This document shows positions 1 to 10,829 of a stretch of DNA of 21,400 nucleotides, piece after piece; position 1 is the stretch's first letter; the number at the start of each line of letters is the position of its first letter. The stretch is from Azolla pinnata. Taxonomy: Eukaryota > Streptophyta > Polypodiopsida > Salviniales > Salviniaceae. The notes beneath the pieces were generated by a model. It was given only the letters and a program-made list of their open reading frames with translations, ran no database searches and was not told where the DNA came from. Location: the NCBI GenBank assembly GCA_037176905.1, contig JBBBWG010006247.1, positions 5,457 to 26,856 of the forward strand, in the 5' to 3' direction. A program made the position numbers and the translations under genes.

Positions 1-300
1 GGTATGTTGTAACTTACTTCAAGCTCTCCATCGATGCACACTTTCTGATAGCACCAATAAAGAAAGAATAGGGGGAAGACCATACCCGCATTAACCTACA
101 ACTGAAACTATCCAATGCTTCAATGTCAAAGAACAGTTGAGCCCTCACATGTGTCATCTGTATTTTGTCTCAGAATCTCTCTCTTCCATTCTCTTGTGGA
201 TGTTAATGGTCAATACTGAATTCTTGAACAGCAAGAGTCGCTGCTCATGTCCAAATGCATCAATCGTATCCGTTTTGGTGTCATAGGTTATACCAAGACC
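1..300. other. Upstream intergenic sequence, no gene seen
   Basis: No coding frame with a recognisable product and no RNA gene was found on either strand. The stretch is moderately AT-rich and is taken as distal upstream sequence of the LARP1 gene that follows. Confidence 0.5.
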
Positions 301-310
301 ATAATCAACC

Positions 311-328
311 TCTCTCTCTCTCTCTCTC
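311..328. repeat. (TC)9 microsatellite
   Basis: Nine perfect TC dinucleotides upstream of the LARP1 start. CT/GA tracts are common near plant promoters and can be bound by BPC (GAGA-binding) proteins. Any regulatory role here is inference. Confidence 0.9.
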
Positions 329-364
329 ACTTAATGGAGAAGGTTTCGAGCAATCTTGTTGTGT

Positions 365-560
365 GTTATGTATATAGCAACGATCACACAGAGGCTCGAG
401 CTCGAACTTTTTTCGATCGGTTCGGGCTCAAGCTTCAAGCTTCTGAACAGAAGCCCCTCTTAGCATGATGGACATGATGGTTATTATTTTATATGCACAT
501 GATTGATTGATGATGTGGATGCATGCATGCATAGATAGATATGGATAGGTCTTATGCATG
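365..560 (+). promoter_or_regulatory. Candidate LARP1 core promoter with TATA-like and RY motifs
   Basis: Two TATA-like sequences are visible: TATATAG at 371-377 and TTTATATG at 488-495. The second lies about 250 bases upstream of the chosen ATG at 741. GCATGCATGC at 521-530 and a further ATGCATGCA at 554-562 contain the RY core CATGCA, which B3-domain factors of the ABI3/FUS3/LEC2 group bind. A short GATA run follows at 532-540. The transcription start cannot be placed from sequence alone, and many plant housekeeping promoters lack a TATA box, so this is a tentative call. Confidence 0.3.
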
Positions 561-730
561 CAAGCATCACCACCATCAACACCATCACCATCATCACCAT
601 CACCACCACCATCATCATCTCTCTCTGTCTCTCTCAGAGCTGTTTCTTCTTCATGGCCTTTGAATTCTCTGCATCTTCTTCTCCATATCTCAACTGCTTC
701 TGCTTCACCTGCTTCAGCCTCCACTGCTGA
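554..730 (+). other. Possible upstream ORF in the LARP1 leader (58 codons)
   Basis: An ATG at 554 opens a 58-codon frame, rich in Ile/Thr because it reads the CAT/CAC repeat, that ends at TGA 728-730, ten bases before the proposed main ATG at 741. A second ATG in the same frame at 653 would give a 25-residue version. Four bases after the first ATG, another ATG (558) opens the LARP1 frame itself and would add 61 residues to its N-terminus. If transcription starts upstream of 554, these starts compete. No homology supports the peptide. It matters only if the leader includes this stretch. Confidence 0.25.
565..619. repeat. CAT/CAC trinucleotide-rich repeat
   Basis: About 55 bases made almost only of CAT and CAC triplets, followed by a CT-rich tract. 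It would read as poly-Ser/Pro, poly-Ile/Thr or poly-His depending on frame. It is most simply a simple-sequence repeat in the 5' leader and is a likely source of length variation. Confidence 0.85.
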
Positions 731-740
731 GGACAAGGAG

Positions 741-3700
741 ATGGTCTCATCAGTGTCACCTTTCAAAGCACAGCTGCCCCACACCCCTGAACCCACCACC
801 ATAGCCTCCTCCTCTTCTCAACTCCTCTCTCCCCCTGCTCCCGTTTGCGCCCCTAACATCCCTAGCCCTCGGAATTCTCAAACTAGCCTGGCCCACAACC
901 CTGTCCCTTCTCCTGCACGAGCTCCTAATCTCAAGGAGGAGGCGGCCCCAGCAACCATGGAGGCTTCTGATCGAAGCGTTGAGGCTCCACCAGGAGGCTC
1001 TGCTCTAAAAGCAACAAGTGTAGAAGGAGCGGGAGGAAGGACCGGTTCTTCTTCGCCTTCTCTGCAACTCTCCACTAAGAGTAGCAGCAGCGTTTGTGAT
1101 GGTGATGCTGCCGCCCCCGCAGCTGCCTCCAAGGAGGAGGAAGAGGAGGAATGTGGCGGAGGCATGTTTCCATCCCTTGTTGAAGGTGCTGAATCCCCCA
1201 GCACAAGAGGAGGGCCTTCTCCCTCTCAATCCTCCCTGGTTGATTCTACTAACCACCAGGTATTCATTTTTTCATCAGGCGTAAGGCTCTTGCCTTCTTC
1301 TTTGTTTTTCCTTGCATTTGTGGCTTCACAGCTCAAAGGTTTATCTTGCTCCCTGACTCCCTGATTTTCATTCTCCTCATATGGCTAGTGCATACTATTA
1401 CTGCGTTGAATTTACTCTGCTATATGTACGTTTACATTTTGCTTTTTATCTCAACACATTCTTTTTACTGAATGAGCATTGGGTTTGGGATTTAGAGATT
1501 ATATCTTCTTGATAGTGAAAACCCGCTTGAAACCACATTCAATCACAATTCACATGTTACTCTCACCGTCATAGTTCGTCTCATTTTTATTGACCATACA
1601 TAAAAATCTTATTATATGATCAAAGTGCTGTTGAAATCTCATCCGAAACCACATTCATTATAATTCGCATGTTCTCTCATCATATGCGGATCATCTCACT
1701 TTTAGTGAGCTTACATATAATTCTTACAACATGGTCCATTACCCAAAGCTTTTTTTCTTACGTTGTTTTGAAAGGTTTTAAAATGTTTGAAAACAAATTT
1801 GAACTGAAAAATGCATTGTCCCTTTAGATAAGTCTTGTAAGCCCCAAATTCCACTTTTTAATTGCTGTTATAAAAACTTTCCAGCTGATTAGACAGCAGT
1901 TCCATCATTAACTGAATTTCTCATCAAATCTGATTAGTCTCAACATAACCTCTTTTTCGGTTTATTGTACAATGTATGTTCTTATTGCATGGATTTTCTT
2001 CCAAATCTTTCATGCCTTTCTGTTGGCTGTATGTGCCTACATAGATGTCCTATAGTTGTCATGAAAACTCATGTATTTAATCCATGTATGTTCTAAGTTC
2101 CTCTTCCGAGTTACTCACTCTGAATTTGCATTATCCTTTAAGCATTCACTCTGAATCTCATCTGGCAATAGAAATCTTTTTCTGAACTTAGCTACAAATC
2201 ACCGATGGCACTTACTTGGCCTTTGCTGAAATCCTGATTCTCACTTGATAGATAATTGAAATAATGCTGGTACTCTTTAAACTGTCTTTGAATGCGTCAA
2301 TAGCTATTGGTATGATGGAACTTAGTAGCCTCTGTTGAAATCTTGATTTTCACATGATAGCTCATTTAAATAACGTTGATATTCGTTAAATTGTTTTCAA
2401 GCATATCATGAGGTTTTGGTACGATGTCCCCATAAGAACAATTTTTATCATTCAAATGATAAAAAAGATTGATTGGTTGATTGTATGACTTCGATCTTAC
2501 AAAAATTTAGTCATATCTCTTTGTATTTAGCAAACATTTTTGAGTTGTTCAAAGGGGATTGCTAAACGTAATGTGTTTAAGGGTTTTTCACTGGATATGT
2601 AGGGAACTGCAGCTGCACCTGTATTGCATACAGGTGGATTAACCAGCATCAGTAATGGTAGTAGCTCCGAGACTGGAAATAAGTTGGAAGCGATGATCAA
2701 GCAAGTTGTCTACTCTGGTGGCATAGTACCCACATCCCAAAGCTTGTCATCTGGTTTACCGGCTGTTGATAATAACATTTCTCCGGTCAATCTTACACTC
2801 AGCACAAATCCAGATCAAAGAAAGGGATCCAGTGAGATGACAAACAAAGCTCCAGCTTTGGGGCGTAGTTATGAGCATGCTTCATCCTCTCTTAATCAAA
2901 GGACAGATGGACCACCTTCTTCTCCACAGAACAATATGAATCGTAGAAATATGGGACGAGAGCACAGTCGGGGCAGTCATGGTTGGCATCATGGCAATAA
3001 GAATTATGGAAATACTAGAGATTTGGGATTACCATTCCAACAACAACGAGTTGGCCCTCGCAACCTTCCACGACCTCCTTCACTTTTCTACAATACAAAT
3101 GCTGGTTTCTTCCCTGCAGCAGGGTTTCAAAGCAAGTCTTTTCTCTGTCCTCATAATCTTAAATGTGGCATTTCCTGTCAATGTTGTGTTAAAGCATTTT
3201 TCTGGACCCGTCTGCTCATTTAGATTATGTAAATGTGTGTACATGCAGATGCAGCCCCAGGCATGTATTATTTTCCACCTGGGGCCCCTGAGCATTTGCA
3301 TGGTGGGACTCTTTTCTATGGTCCTCCTGGACCCCCTCCTCCTGGTGTTATGCTTGCTAGTCCAGATCCTGCTTCCCTAAGGTTAATGCTGGCGAAACAG
3401 ATTGAGTACTATTTTAGGTTGGACTTTGTGATGCTCTTTCCTGGCATGTATTTATCTACATTATCTATACCTTTTGAGGTAACAAAAAACTCAATGATTG
3501 CCTCTGCAGTATAGAGAATTTATGCAGGGATATATATTTACGCTCAAATATGGACGAGAATGGCTTTATTCCTGTCGCAGTAATTGCCAATTTTAATAGG
3601 GTATCCTTCTCGATCATGCATGAATATGTCATATAGATGTATTTTTGTCAGAAGTCGTGATAAAAATATGCAAATGGCTGTTGCAGGTCAGAAGGCTGAC

Positions 3701-6700
3701 GCCGAATCCTGGACTTATTCTGGATGTTCTGCAACATTCTAGGGTTGTTGAAGTTCAGGTGAGATAGTTTTTGGTACCAAATGTAGTAGGAGAGTTTAAT
3801 GAAGTTGCCAACAGAAAGTAATGTCTTGGTAACTGGACAGGGGGATAAAATACGCAAGAGAGAAGATTGGGCTAAATGGCTCCTTCCCCCAAGCCATTAT
3901 GAGTCTACAGCTTCGGCTCCAAAAGAAAAGGATCCAAATTTGGGTCAGAATCCGTCAACTAGTAATGCCCATGACAGTCCAGTGTTATCTGAAAGACTTA
4001 AAGGAGTGACAGCAAATACGACAGAACTAGATGTGGTTAATGATGCGGAACAGGGTTTAGGAAGGCATGAGACATCCACCCCAATCATAACAAACAATAC
4101 TATGGATAAAGCTGATGTCAAAAAGGATCCTACGAAAGTTTCTGGAACCCGGGATGTGAAGGTAACATGCGTGAATGATACAAATATCAATAGGAATTGC
4201 TTGATGTTGATTCAGTACTCTATCCTCATAGTTGCAAGGGAGATTCGGAAACACTGATGCTGATTACAGAACCAGATCAAAACAATGGAATAATGGATCT
4301 GTTCATTCAAATGTGGCAATCAGAAGTCCCAGATCAAGAATGGGCGGTCTCTCTAATGCTTTTGCTAACAAAGGAACAAGTTTTCAAGAAGAAGATACTT
4401 TTCAAATGGATGAGGAGCTAGAATCAAATCACATGATGCCCAAAGAGCATTCCAACCATTCAAGGAGGTATTTGTACTCTAACAAGATAGTTTCCTTTCA
4501 TTTGTATCTTTTTCTAATTGTGTGTCAATAACGTTGAGGTCTTCTTTTACTACAGCCACAATGAAGAGGAGGAAGACGACTCCGAAATACATGATAGTTA
4601 TGTACAAAATCTTATCATTGTGACACAGGTGTAGTCTTAATGCTCAATGCTGAATCAAGTCCTGGTTTCTGTGATATGTTTTTCTTAGGATATCGGTGCA
4701 TTTATTGAAATTTAAACTTAACCTACTTATGCTTGTGCTCATTACAGCTTAAAACTACAATGCATCATGTGATGATTTGTTTTTCTTAACTTGTTTAGAA
4801 TTAGTTAGAAAATTTTAGAAATGTTTAGCTGCCACAAAGTAGCCAAGTTTTACCCGAGTGAGTAAATTTTCTTAATGGGTGGTTGCTTCTTAAGAAGGGA
4901 TGTTCATGTTTTAGAGAAAAATTTCTCTATGTGACAGCAGTGTATACACAATTTGTGGTAAAACATTATAGGTGGTGGTTCAAGTGTAGAATCTAAGTTA
5001 TCACATTCTCTTAATGTCATAAAATCTTCCATGAATAATAGTGTGCTGTGTGTAGAAAGTAAATGATACTCCATCTTTGCTAGGCCTTTGTTGCATAATT
5101 TACCTGTCTTATGCTGAAAGCATTTTGTGGCATTCTGCAACATTCAATACCTTCCACTTGGTATTGAGCGAAGTAGTGTTAGGGCTCTACAAGAGTTCAG
5201 ATTCATGTCATGAAGTGGTGAGTACTTTTCACAGACTTTCTATCATTGTATAGTTGAACGCAACGTTCAGGGTTCATGTATGTAGTAAAATGTTCCAACT
5301 TGGACGTTTTTGGTACCTCAATAAATATGTGATGCATAGCATCAGTTGAAAGCTCTCAGAAAATTTCCACACCCCACTTTTTGATATTTTTTCTTATGTT
5401 AACTACCAAGCCAAGTGATAGAATTAACTGCAAACAGTGCTAGAATAAACTGCTAAGAGATGCAAAAGAAATGGCTATCTACACATCTTTGTAAAATTAA
5501 AAGTGATAATTTCTAGATGCTCTATTCTACTGCCTATTTCCTATTTCGTTGGAAATCATTGTTATTTACTTTTTTCTGGCTTTTTTTTCACCTACTTTCT
5601 TTTTTTCCCCCAGATTTTCAATTTCTCTTATTCAATTCCTGCCAAGGAGAACTGATATCATCTGATTCTTTGCCCTGTTCTTTGTTTAATGTCAACCTAA
5701 TTTTTTTGTTCTATTTTTCAGTTTTTTGTGTGTTTTCTGTGCTTCTTTCTTTGCTTTCCCCGTCTATTCTATTTTGTACTTGTTTTTCTGCTTTGCTGCT
5801 CATTTTACAATGGTGTTATTTACTTTTCAGCGTTTTACCTTCTATGTTATTTGTTTCAATGAGCCTACATTTAGCTCCTTTTATATTATATTCTCATCTT
5901 GCAGCCAAAAACTCTTTCGGGGGTACAATGTATGTTTTTTTTAGCAGAAGTTAAATGGATCTAACATAAGATATGCATTGATGCTGTGCATCTGCATCTT
6001 AAGCATCGAAATTGATATATATGCATCTATCAATTATTTCTCCTAAATGTCTCTTCAAGAACGTTTTCTAGATCCGAGTTTCATTTCGTTGCATGCATTG
6101 AGTGGCATAGTTAACTCTTATATCTACTTCATAGAGCAAGACTTGAGTTAACATGACATCAAATTAGTCTAGATTCATTCCCATCCACTAGTATCATCGG
6201 GTTATATTATTCTCTAACCTGGAGTAGTCTTGCCTCAAAGCATATATTCTATTTATTTGTGGTAGATATATCAAACTAGCATTGACATATTGTACAGTGG
6301 TGTATCAACACCACTACTATTTTCAAGCTGCGATTTTATCTACTATTTTGTCAAAATACTTCTTAAAACTCTAAGTAGACCTTACATGCTTTTGAAATCA
6401 TATTATAAAAGAACACATCGTCCGGATACAAAAGCAATAAAATTAATCAAGGCATGACCTTTGCTGCATCCGGTTTGTCCCCAATATATTTATAACTTGA
6501 ACTTTTTATGCACAGGCCAACAACAATTTTAGGTGAGAGTAAGTTACTTCCATTACCCTTGAGTTACTCAATATACATTTGAAACTCCATATTAGTGTGG
6601 TGTTAATTGCCATCTAACATGTTCAGACAATGGGGTAATGACTCTTTACTCTTATTGTATCAAAATGATCTGTTTTGAAATGTTCTGGTCAAAAGCTTGC

Positions 6701-9700
6701 TTGCGCAAGTGTTCGTTTGTCTTGGCCTTCAGTTGTACAGTTGGCTAAGGTTGAACTCACAGTGGTCACGTGATATTGATACTTAAAATTTCAATCTTTT
6801 ACTTGATAAATTCATATTGTTATTTCATGATCAAATCTTTTGGAAAACCTTTATAATAGCTTGATCTATGATGGTGTCTATCCAATAGAGGGAATACAGC
6901 CTTGTATTTGAAGAACTCAATTGTCGTGGAAGTTGTATTTGTTGCTTTATCACTAGCCATGTTTTTAGTTTTCCTGTTAACATCTTGTCTACAAAGAGTT
7001 GAGACGAAATATTACCCTAGCTTTTCTCTTGATGCAGTTTGTGTTTACTTGAATTTGACTTCATGAAGAGCTTGTTTCATAAAATGCTTCTCCTGATTTC
7101 TATATCACCAATGGCTTGTAAACAACGTCTTTGTCCTTCACTTGGCTTCATTGTTTTCAGTAATCTAGTTTCTAATTGCGTCAAGCTTAGAAAGCCTATT
7201 CCTTGATGCTATCATTTAGAGAATTTTAAATTGAGGGATGTGTTTTTCCCTAGCCTATAAGATTTTGTGGAAGATCGTGTTTCCTAGATTTAGTGCTGGG
7301 ATATATGTTGCATAGAAATCAAGCCTCATGTTGATAAGAAGTGGATAATCTGGATGAAATGCTATTCATGGTACCAAAGCCCATTCTATAAGTTCTGTTC
7401 ATGTGTGTGTACTGATATTCAAATGCAACAGGGAAAGAAGGGATTGAAGAAATGCCAAGATAGCAATGAGAATCAGCAGAAGGCAATTTCAGATGAACTT
7501 GCTGCAGCCTTGAATGATGGACTTGTTTTCTATGAACAGGTAGCACTGGAAACAGAGTTCAAAACAGTTTCAAGAGTCAACATTGCAAACGTAATCCATT
7601 TCAGTAGATGATTTGTTACAAGTGTTTTAATGTTAAGTGCAGGAACTGCAGAAAATTACAAAGTCATCAAGTGTAGGAATTTCCTCTATCCTAGAGGGGA
7701 ATGCTCCTGCAAATGTCGTTAAGCCTGGAAGCAATTTTTCAGATTCTGGGAGCTTCAAATCTGCAATCGGCAGTGTGCCCAATGTCTCATGTGGGCTTTC
7801 TGATGGAAATGGCTCAAGACCTCGTAGGAGGCCAAACAAATTCAGTGGAAGCCTACGACTTTTTCCAGGTGGGCACCATGAATCATCTCTTAAGGGTCGG
7901 TATAACAACCATAATGTTATTACGGAAAGCCCTCCCAATAGCGTGTCTGTCGGTTTCTTATTTGGTGCAACTCCTCCAGACAACCAGAGGTTGGTCGTTG
8001 TTTTCTCCACATCTTGTTTTTATGATTTGAGTATTTGTGTTAATAGCTTTGTAAAGTTTATGCAGCAACCTCTCCTCATCATATGGTTCAAGCTCGTTGC
8101 GCCTTGGAACATCACCACATGGGAATCTGGCTGCTAGTGGTAGTGGTCAAGGCTGCAGTCCCCCTGTTGGTTCTTTACCAAAATCTTTCCCTCAATTCCA
8201 GCATCCAAGTCATGCTCTACTCGAGGACAACGGTTTCAAGCAGCAACAGTAAATGACTTTTTGCAATAATTCAAACTATTTAGATATTGATATCGTGTGG
8301 ATTTCCTTCTGTAATAATGTAAGGGTTTTTTGGGTATAGCATATTATTTGAAATGTTGGCTGCCTGATGATAACATTTCTTGCTTTATGTGATTGCAACT
8401 AGTTCATGACTTTTGCATTCTTTCTTGTCATATACTTTGAACTACTTTCTTTGTTGATTTTTAGTTTATAGCTTTCAGCCGAGTATGTAAAATTACGTGG
8501 TAAGGCATTAATTTTCTGCATTGATGATCCAATTGACCTTGAAATATATCAATTAAACCAGGGGCTTGCGACATACACTGTTTTCGAATTGTCTGATAAT
8601 AATGGTTATGTGGATGATTGATGTGAAGGATTTACCTATAACCTGAATCTGAATAACTGTTAAAGTGGCTATCTCTAATTATTATAGATAGGATTAATTG
8701 GAGTAACTTTATGCTTCAGGTATGTGAAGTTTCATAAGCGTTGCTTAGCAGATCGGAAACGAGTTGGTGTTGGACGCAGTGAGGTAAGGTTTGCTTTTCC
8801 AGTTACTGCTCAGTGGGAAGTTGTCATATGTTTACTTATTCCATTTTTCTTGTGAGTGAAGGAGCTTTTAAAGTATATCATTGTATCTAGCCTCTTTTCT
8901 TCTTTCCTGATATGAGCAGGCTGGCCAATTAATTACATTTGAACTCCATGTCTCTGTGAACTCAGGCATAAACAGAGTAAAGAAAGCCTGTTCTGGATTA
9001 GAATTCTGAAGTAGCCTCCTTTTCGATAACATAGTTAGGTATTCATCATGTACTCAAGTTACTCAATCATAGATGGGTCAAATCCATGGTTTAGCTACAT
9101 ATCCGCTGCATCAAATTAACAGTGTTGATGTTAGGGATATACTATTTACAGGCTTTGAAGGCCCGCTGAAAGTGAATACATCTTTTGTGACAGGGTTTCA
9201 CATCATCAGCATGTTTCTTTCACACTTTCAGTGGAAATATAATAGCATAGTGAGGCGTAGGGCAGTTTTTTATAAAGTATTCTAGAGACAATTCAAAGCT
9301 ATTAGACAAATCTGAGTCTCTGAGATGCAGCTCATTTCCGGATTGAAAAAAGAGAATTATCTTGCGCAAAATATGGTAGAAGGGTTGAAGATGTAATAGC
9401 AACTAGATAGTTAAGGCATCAATTTATATGTGCTTCATGTAAATTCGAATCTGATGAGGATTCCATCTAGAAATATAATTAGTGGTCACTCAGGAATGAG
9501 TGAACTTCATGAAAGTTCAAGTTACAATTTCAGAATGTGTCTGTGCTGCTAGTTGCACTGGCAGATTTCCTATTATTGCATGCAGACTTATTTCTGTTCA
9601 AATTTTTTTCATAGTGTAGAGTTAGATTGTGGGATGGAATGGATACTTGATCAATGGGATTAATTATGTAGTGTAATTTTTCATGCAGGAGATGAACTCC

Positions 9701-10619
9701 TTGTTCCGCTTCTGGTCGTACTTCCTACGGACACATTACAATGCTTCAATGTACAAGGAGTTTAGGCGTTTGGCTGAGGAAGATGCTGCTGCAAAATATA
9801 ACTATGGCATGGAATGCTTGTTTAGATTCTACAGGTGATTTCGACCTTGGAACTCTATATTTAATGGTGTAATTTATTTGTTTCTGATCCTCTTTGTCAA
9901 AATGGTCTGTTCTATAAGGTATGAAAAAAGCTTGTTGTTCACCTTTTGTGAGGTCATTGTGCTTATTAAGTGTTGTGTACTGATCCCAAATGACTACGAC
10001 CCACTGTATTAAGTGCAAACATTTTAACTACGCTCTATAAAACAATATGCGTTAGGAGTAAGACCATGTGTGAAATTTTAAGCTTTAAACAGTTTTCTTA
10101 ACATATAAAACGTATGCTGTTTTGTCTTTTGGAGCAGTTATGGCCTTGAGAAGAAGTTCAGACAGAAGCTTTATGATGATTTTGAGTGGTTAACACTGGA
10201 GACATTCAAGAAAGGGAATCTCTATGGTCTTGAGAAGTATTGGTAAGTTGTGCTTAGATGACTCTCAAAGTACCTTATAGACATATATCTTAGTTGTTAA
10301 GTACCTTGTAGACATATATCTCAGTTGTTTATGTTGTTGAGCTTCAATTCCAATTCCGTGCAAATATAGGGCCTTCCATTTTTACCGCAAAGAGAAAGAT
10401 GTCAGGCCATTAAAGAAACATGCGGAATTGGAGAAGCTCCTCAATGAGCAATTTCGAAGTCTAGAAGATTTCCAGAAAGCGCGAGAAAAAGAGGCCTGTG
10501 GGCCCAAGGACTCCCCAAACAATGCAGCTTGTGGAGATCATCAAATGGAGCAAAGGAAAAACGAAAGGAATTCGGCTTCTTTCGCTGACAAAGCTAATTG
10601 CTCCGTATCGGTGCAATGA
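741..10619 (+). CDS. LARP1: La-related protein 1 (LARP1), 15 coding exons
   Basis: Exons, chosen by splice sites, phase and family motifs: 741-1259, 2603-3131, 3249-3417, 3510-3600, 3687-3758, 3841-4161, 4232-4467, 4556-4628, 7432-7539, 7643-7989, 8066-8248, 8720-8783, 9689-9834, 10138-10242, 10370-10619. The join is 3,213 nt and encodes 1,070 residues. The order is an S/P/A-rich N-terminus with six Glu at 132-137, a La motif (392-476), MDEELE (626-631), NLIIVTQ (664-670), a SESPP-like motif (about 799-818) and DM15 repeats (876-1024). In the family, LARP1 is a cytoplasmic RNA-binding protein that binds the cap and 5' TOP sequence of ribosomal-protein mRNAs downstream of TOR. In Arabidopsis it also acts in heat-triggered mRNA decay with XRN4. 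The start at 741 has a good context (GAGATGG). ATG 558 would add 61 residues, and ATG 957 (ACCATGG) is a shorter alternative. Only the 5' start and the intron 2 borders are uncertain. Confidence 0.93.
1529..1735. repeat. Imperfect tandem duplication, period about 116 bp, in intron 1
   Basis: GAAACCACATTCA occurs at 1529 and again at 1645. It is followed in both copies by matching blocks: an ACAATTCACATG or ATAATTCGCATG segment, CTCTCA, a CATCTCA-type block, and a T-rich ACATA tail. The copies have clearly diverged by substitutions and small indels. Confidence 0.65.
2227..2430. repeat. Imperfect tandem duplication, period about 109 bp, in intron 1
   Basis: TGAAATCCTGATTCTCACTT at 2227 recurs as TGAAATCTTGATTTTCACAT at 2336. 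Downstream blocks also match: GATAG, AAATAA, a TACTCTTTAAA or TATTCGTTAAA block, and a GGTATGATGG or GGTACGATG block. This family is different from the pair at 1529-1735. Confidence 0.65.
3132..3248 (+). other. LARP1 intron 2, predicted GC-AG
   Basis: The frames on either side (GFQ before, [10 protein letters not shown] after) need a donor that leaves one base over. The GC donor in CAAA|GCAAGTC fits both the phase and the GCAAGT consensus of GC-AG introns. The strongest nearby GT (at 3136) gives the wrong phase. The acceptor region is a tandem pair (CAG at 3246-3248, then CAG at 3252-3254), so two in-frame products that differ by two residues are possible. Confidence 0.65.
3390..3885 (+). other. 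La motif coding region of LARP1
   Basis: Exons 3 to 6 join into one La motif: LAKQIEYYF, then [39 protein letters not shown] and [16 protein letters not shown]. By comparison with human La, the 3'-oligoU-contacting positions are present as Gln400, Tyr403, Tyr404, Asp413 and Phe434. The position that is Phe35 in human La is Tyr415 here. Four short introns (82-92 bp) split the motif, and all phases match. As expected for LARP1, no canonical RRM is recognisable after it. Confidence 0.92.
4629..7431 (+). other. LARP1 intron 8 (2,803 bp), no gene seen inside
   Basis: This is the longest intron of the gene. The exons on both sides end and start in phase 0 (NLIIVTQ before, GKKGLKKCQ after). Most of it is AT-rich. 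The part at 5517-5950 is strongly T- and pyrimidine-rich on the + strand. I found no conserved protein, no RNA gene and no clear transposon end. Its size compared with the 70-130 bp introns around it suggests past insertions that have since decayed. Confidence 0.8.
8249..8719 (+). other. LARP1 intron 11 (471 bp)
   Basis: Phase 2 intron splitting a Gln codon (CA|G). The donor GTAAAT directly follows CAGCAACA, and the acceptor is TTCAG before GTATGTGAAG. AT-rich, nothing else seen. Confidence 0.85.
8784..9688 (+). other. LARP1 intron 12 (905 bp)
   Basis: GT-AG intron in phase 0 between GVGRSE and EMNSLF, with donor GTAAGG and acceptor TGCAG. No gene, RNA or clear repeat was recognised in it. 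Confidence 0.85.
9835..10137 (+). other. LARP1 intron 13 (303 bp)
   Basis: GT-AG intron splitting a Ser codon (AG|T) inside LFRFYSYGLEK, the core of the second DM15 repeat. AT-rich, nothing else seen. Confidence 0.87.
10269..10330. repeat. 31-bp tandem duplication in LARP1 intron 14
   Basis: Two head-to-tail copies of a 31-bp unit starting AGTACCTTATAGACATATAT (10269) and AGTACCTTGTAGACATATAT (10300). They differ by about two substitutions in the unit core, so the duplication is recent compared with those in intron 1. Confidence 0.85.
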
Positions 10620-10820
10620 GTGTGGAAACTTGAATGGAGGAAAGAAGTGGAGGTAATCTGATTCCAAACATGGTGTTTTTGTTCTAATTTGCGAAGTAGG
10701 AGAAATTGCGGCTGCTTTAATTCTGAGCTACTTTTTATAGGCTGAGTTACGTTAGGCCGCAATGTAGGAGAAAAGTGTCAAAATGCAGCTCAAATAAAAT
10801 TTGAGCACAGTTGTGGCTTT
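10620..10820 (+). terminator. LARP1 3' UTR with AATAAA poly(A) signal
   Basis: The sequence after the TGA stop contains AATAAA at 10793-10798, followed by a T-rich stretch (10820-10832) typical of plant 3' ends. The exact cleavage site is not visible. Longer 3' ends up to about 11,200 cannot be excluded. Confidence 0.5.
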
Positions 10821-10829
10821 CTTTTTTTG

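Larger units (their letters stand above)
1260..2602 (+). other. LARP1 intron 1 (1,343 bp)
   Basis: GT-AG intron in phase 0 between the low-complexity N-terminal exon and the exon starting [12 protein letters not shown]. No coding or RNA gene is seen inside. It holds two separate decayed tandem duplications, listed as repeats. Confidence 0.85.
8220..10445 (+). other. DM15 (LARP1 C-terminal, cap/TOP-binding) coding region
   Basis: Exons 11 to 15 join into the DM15 repeats: [93 protein letters not shown] and [15 protein letters not shown]. From memory of the human DM15 structure, the cap- and +1-cytosine-contacting residues R840, F844, R847, R879, Y883 and Y922 correspond here to Arg911, Tyr915 (Phe in human), Arg918, Arg950, Tyr954 and Tyr982. 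The cap-binding surface therefore looks intact. Confidence 0.93.

Noticed and set aside
428..802. Minus-strand 124-codon frame with an Asp/Gly-rich repeat
   Set aside because: It is the complement of the CAT/CAC repeat and the LARP1 leader and exon. There is no homology and no promoter on that side.
558..1364. A single 268-codon gene across this stretch
   Set aside because: The 3' part after 1259 is intron 1. The reading ends at a GT donor in phase with the exon at 2603, and the real product is the spliced LARP1.
4162..4421. Alternative acceptor at 4193 for LARP1 intron 6, giving a frame [12 protein letters not shown]
   Set aside because: It leaves the downstream sequence in a frame without the conserved MDEELE motif and with a stop at 4421. 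The acceptor at 4231 keeps the conserved frame.
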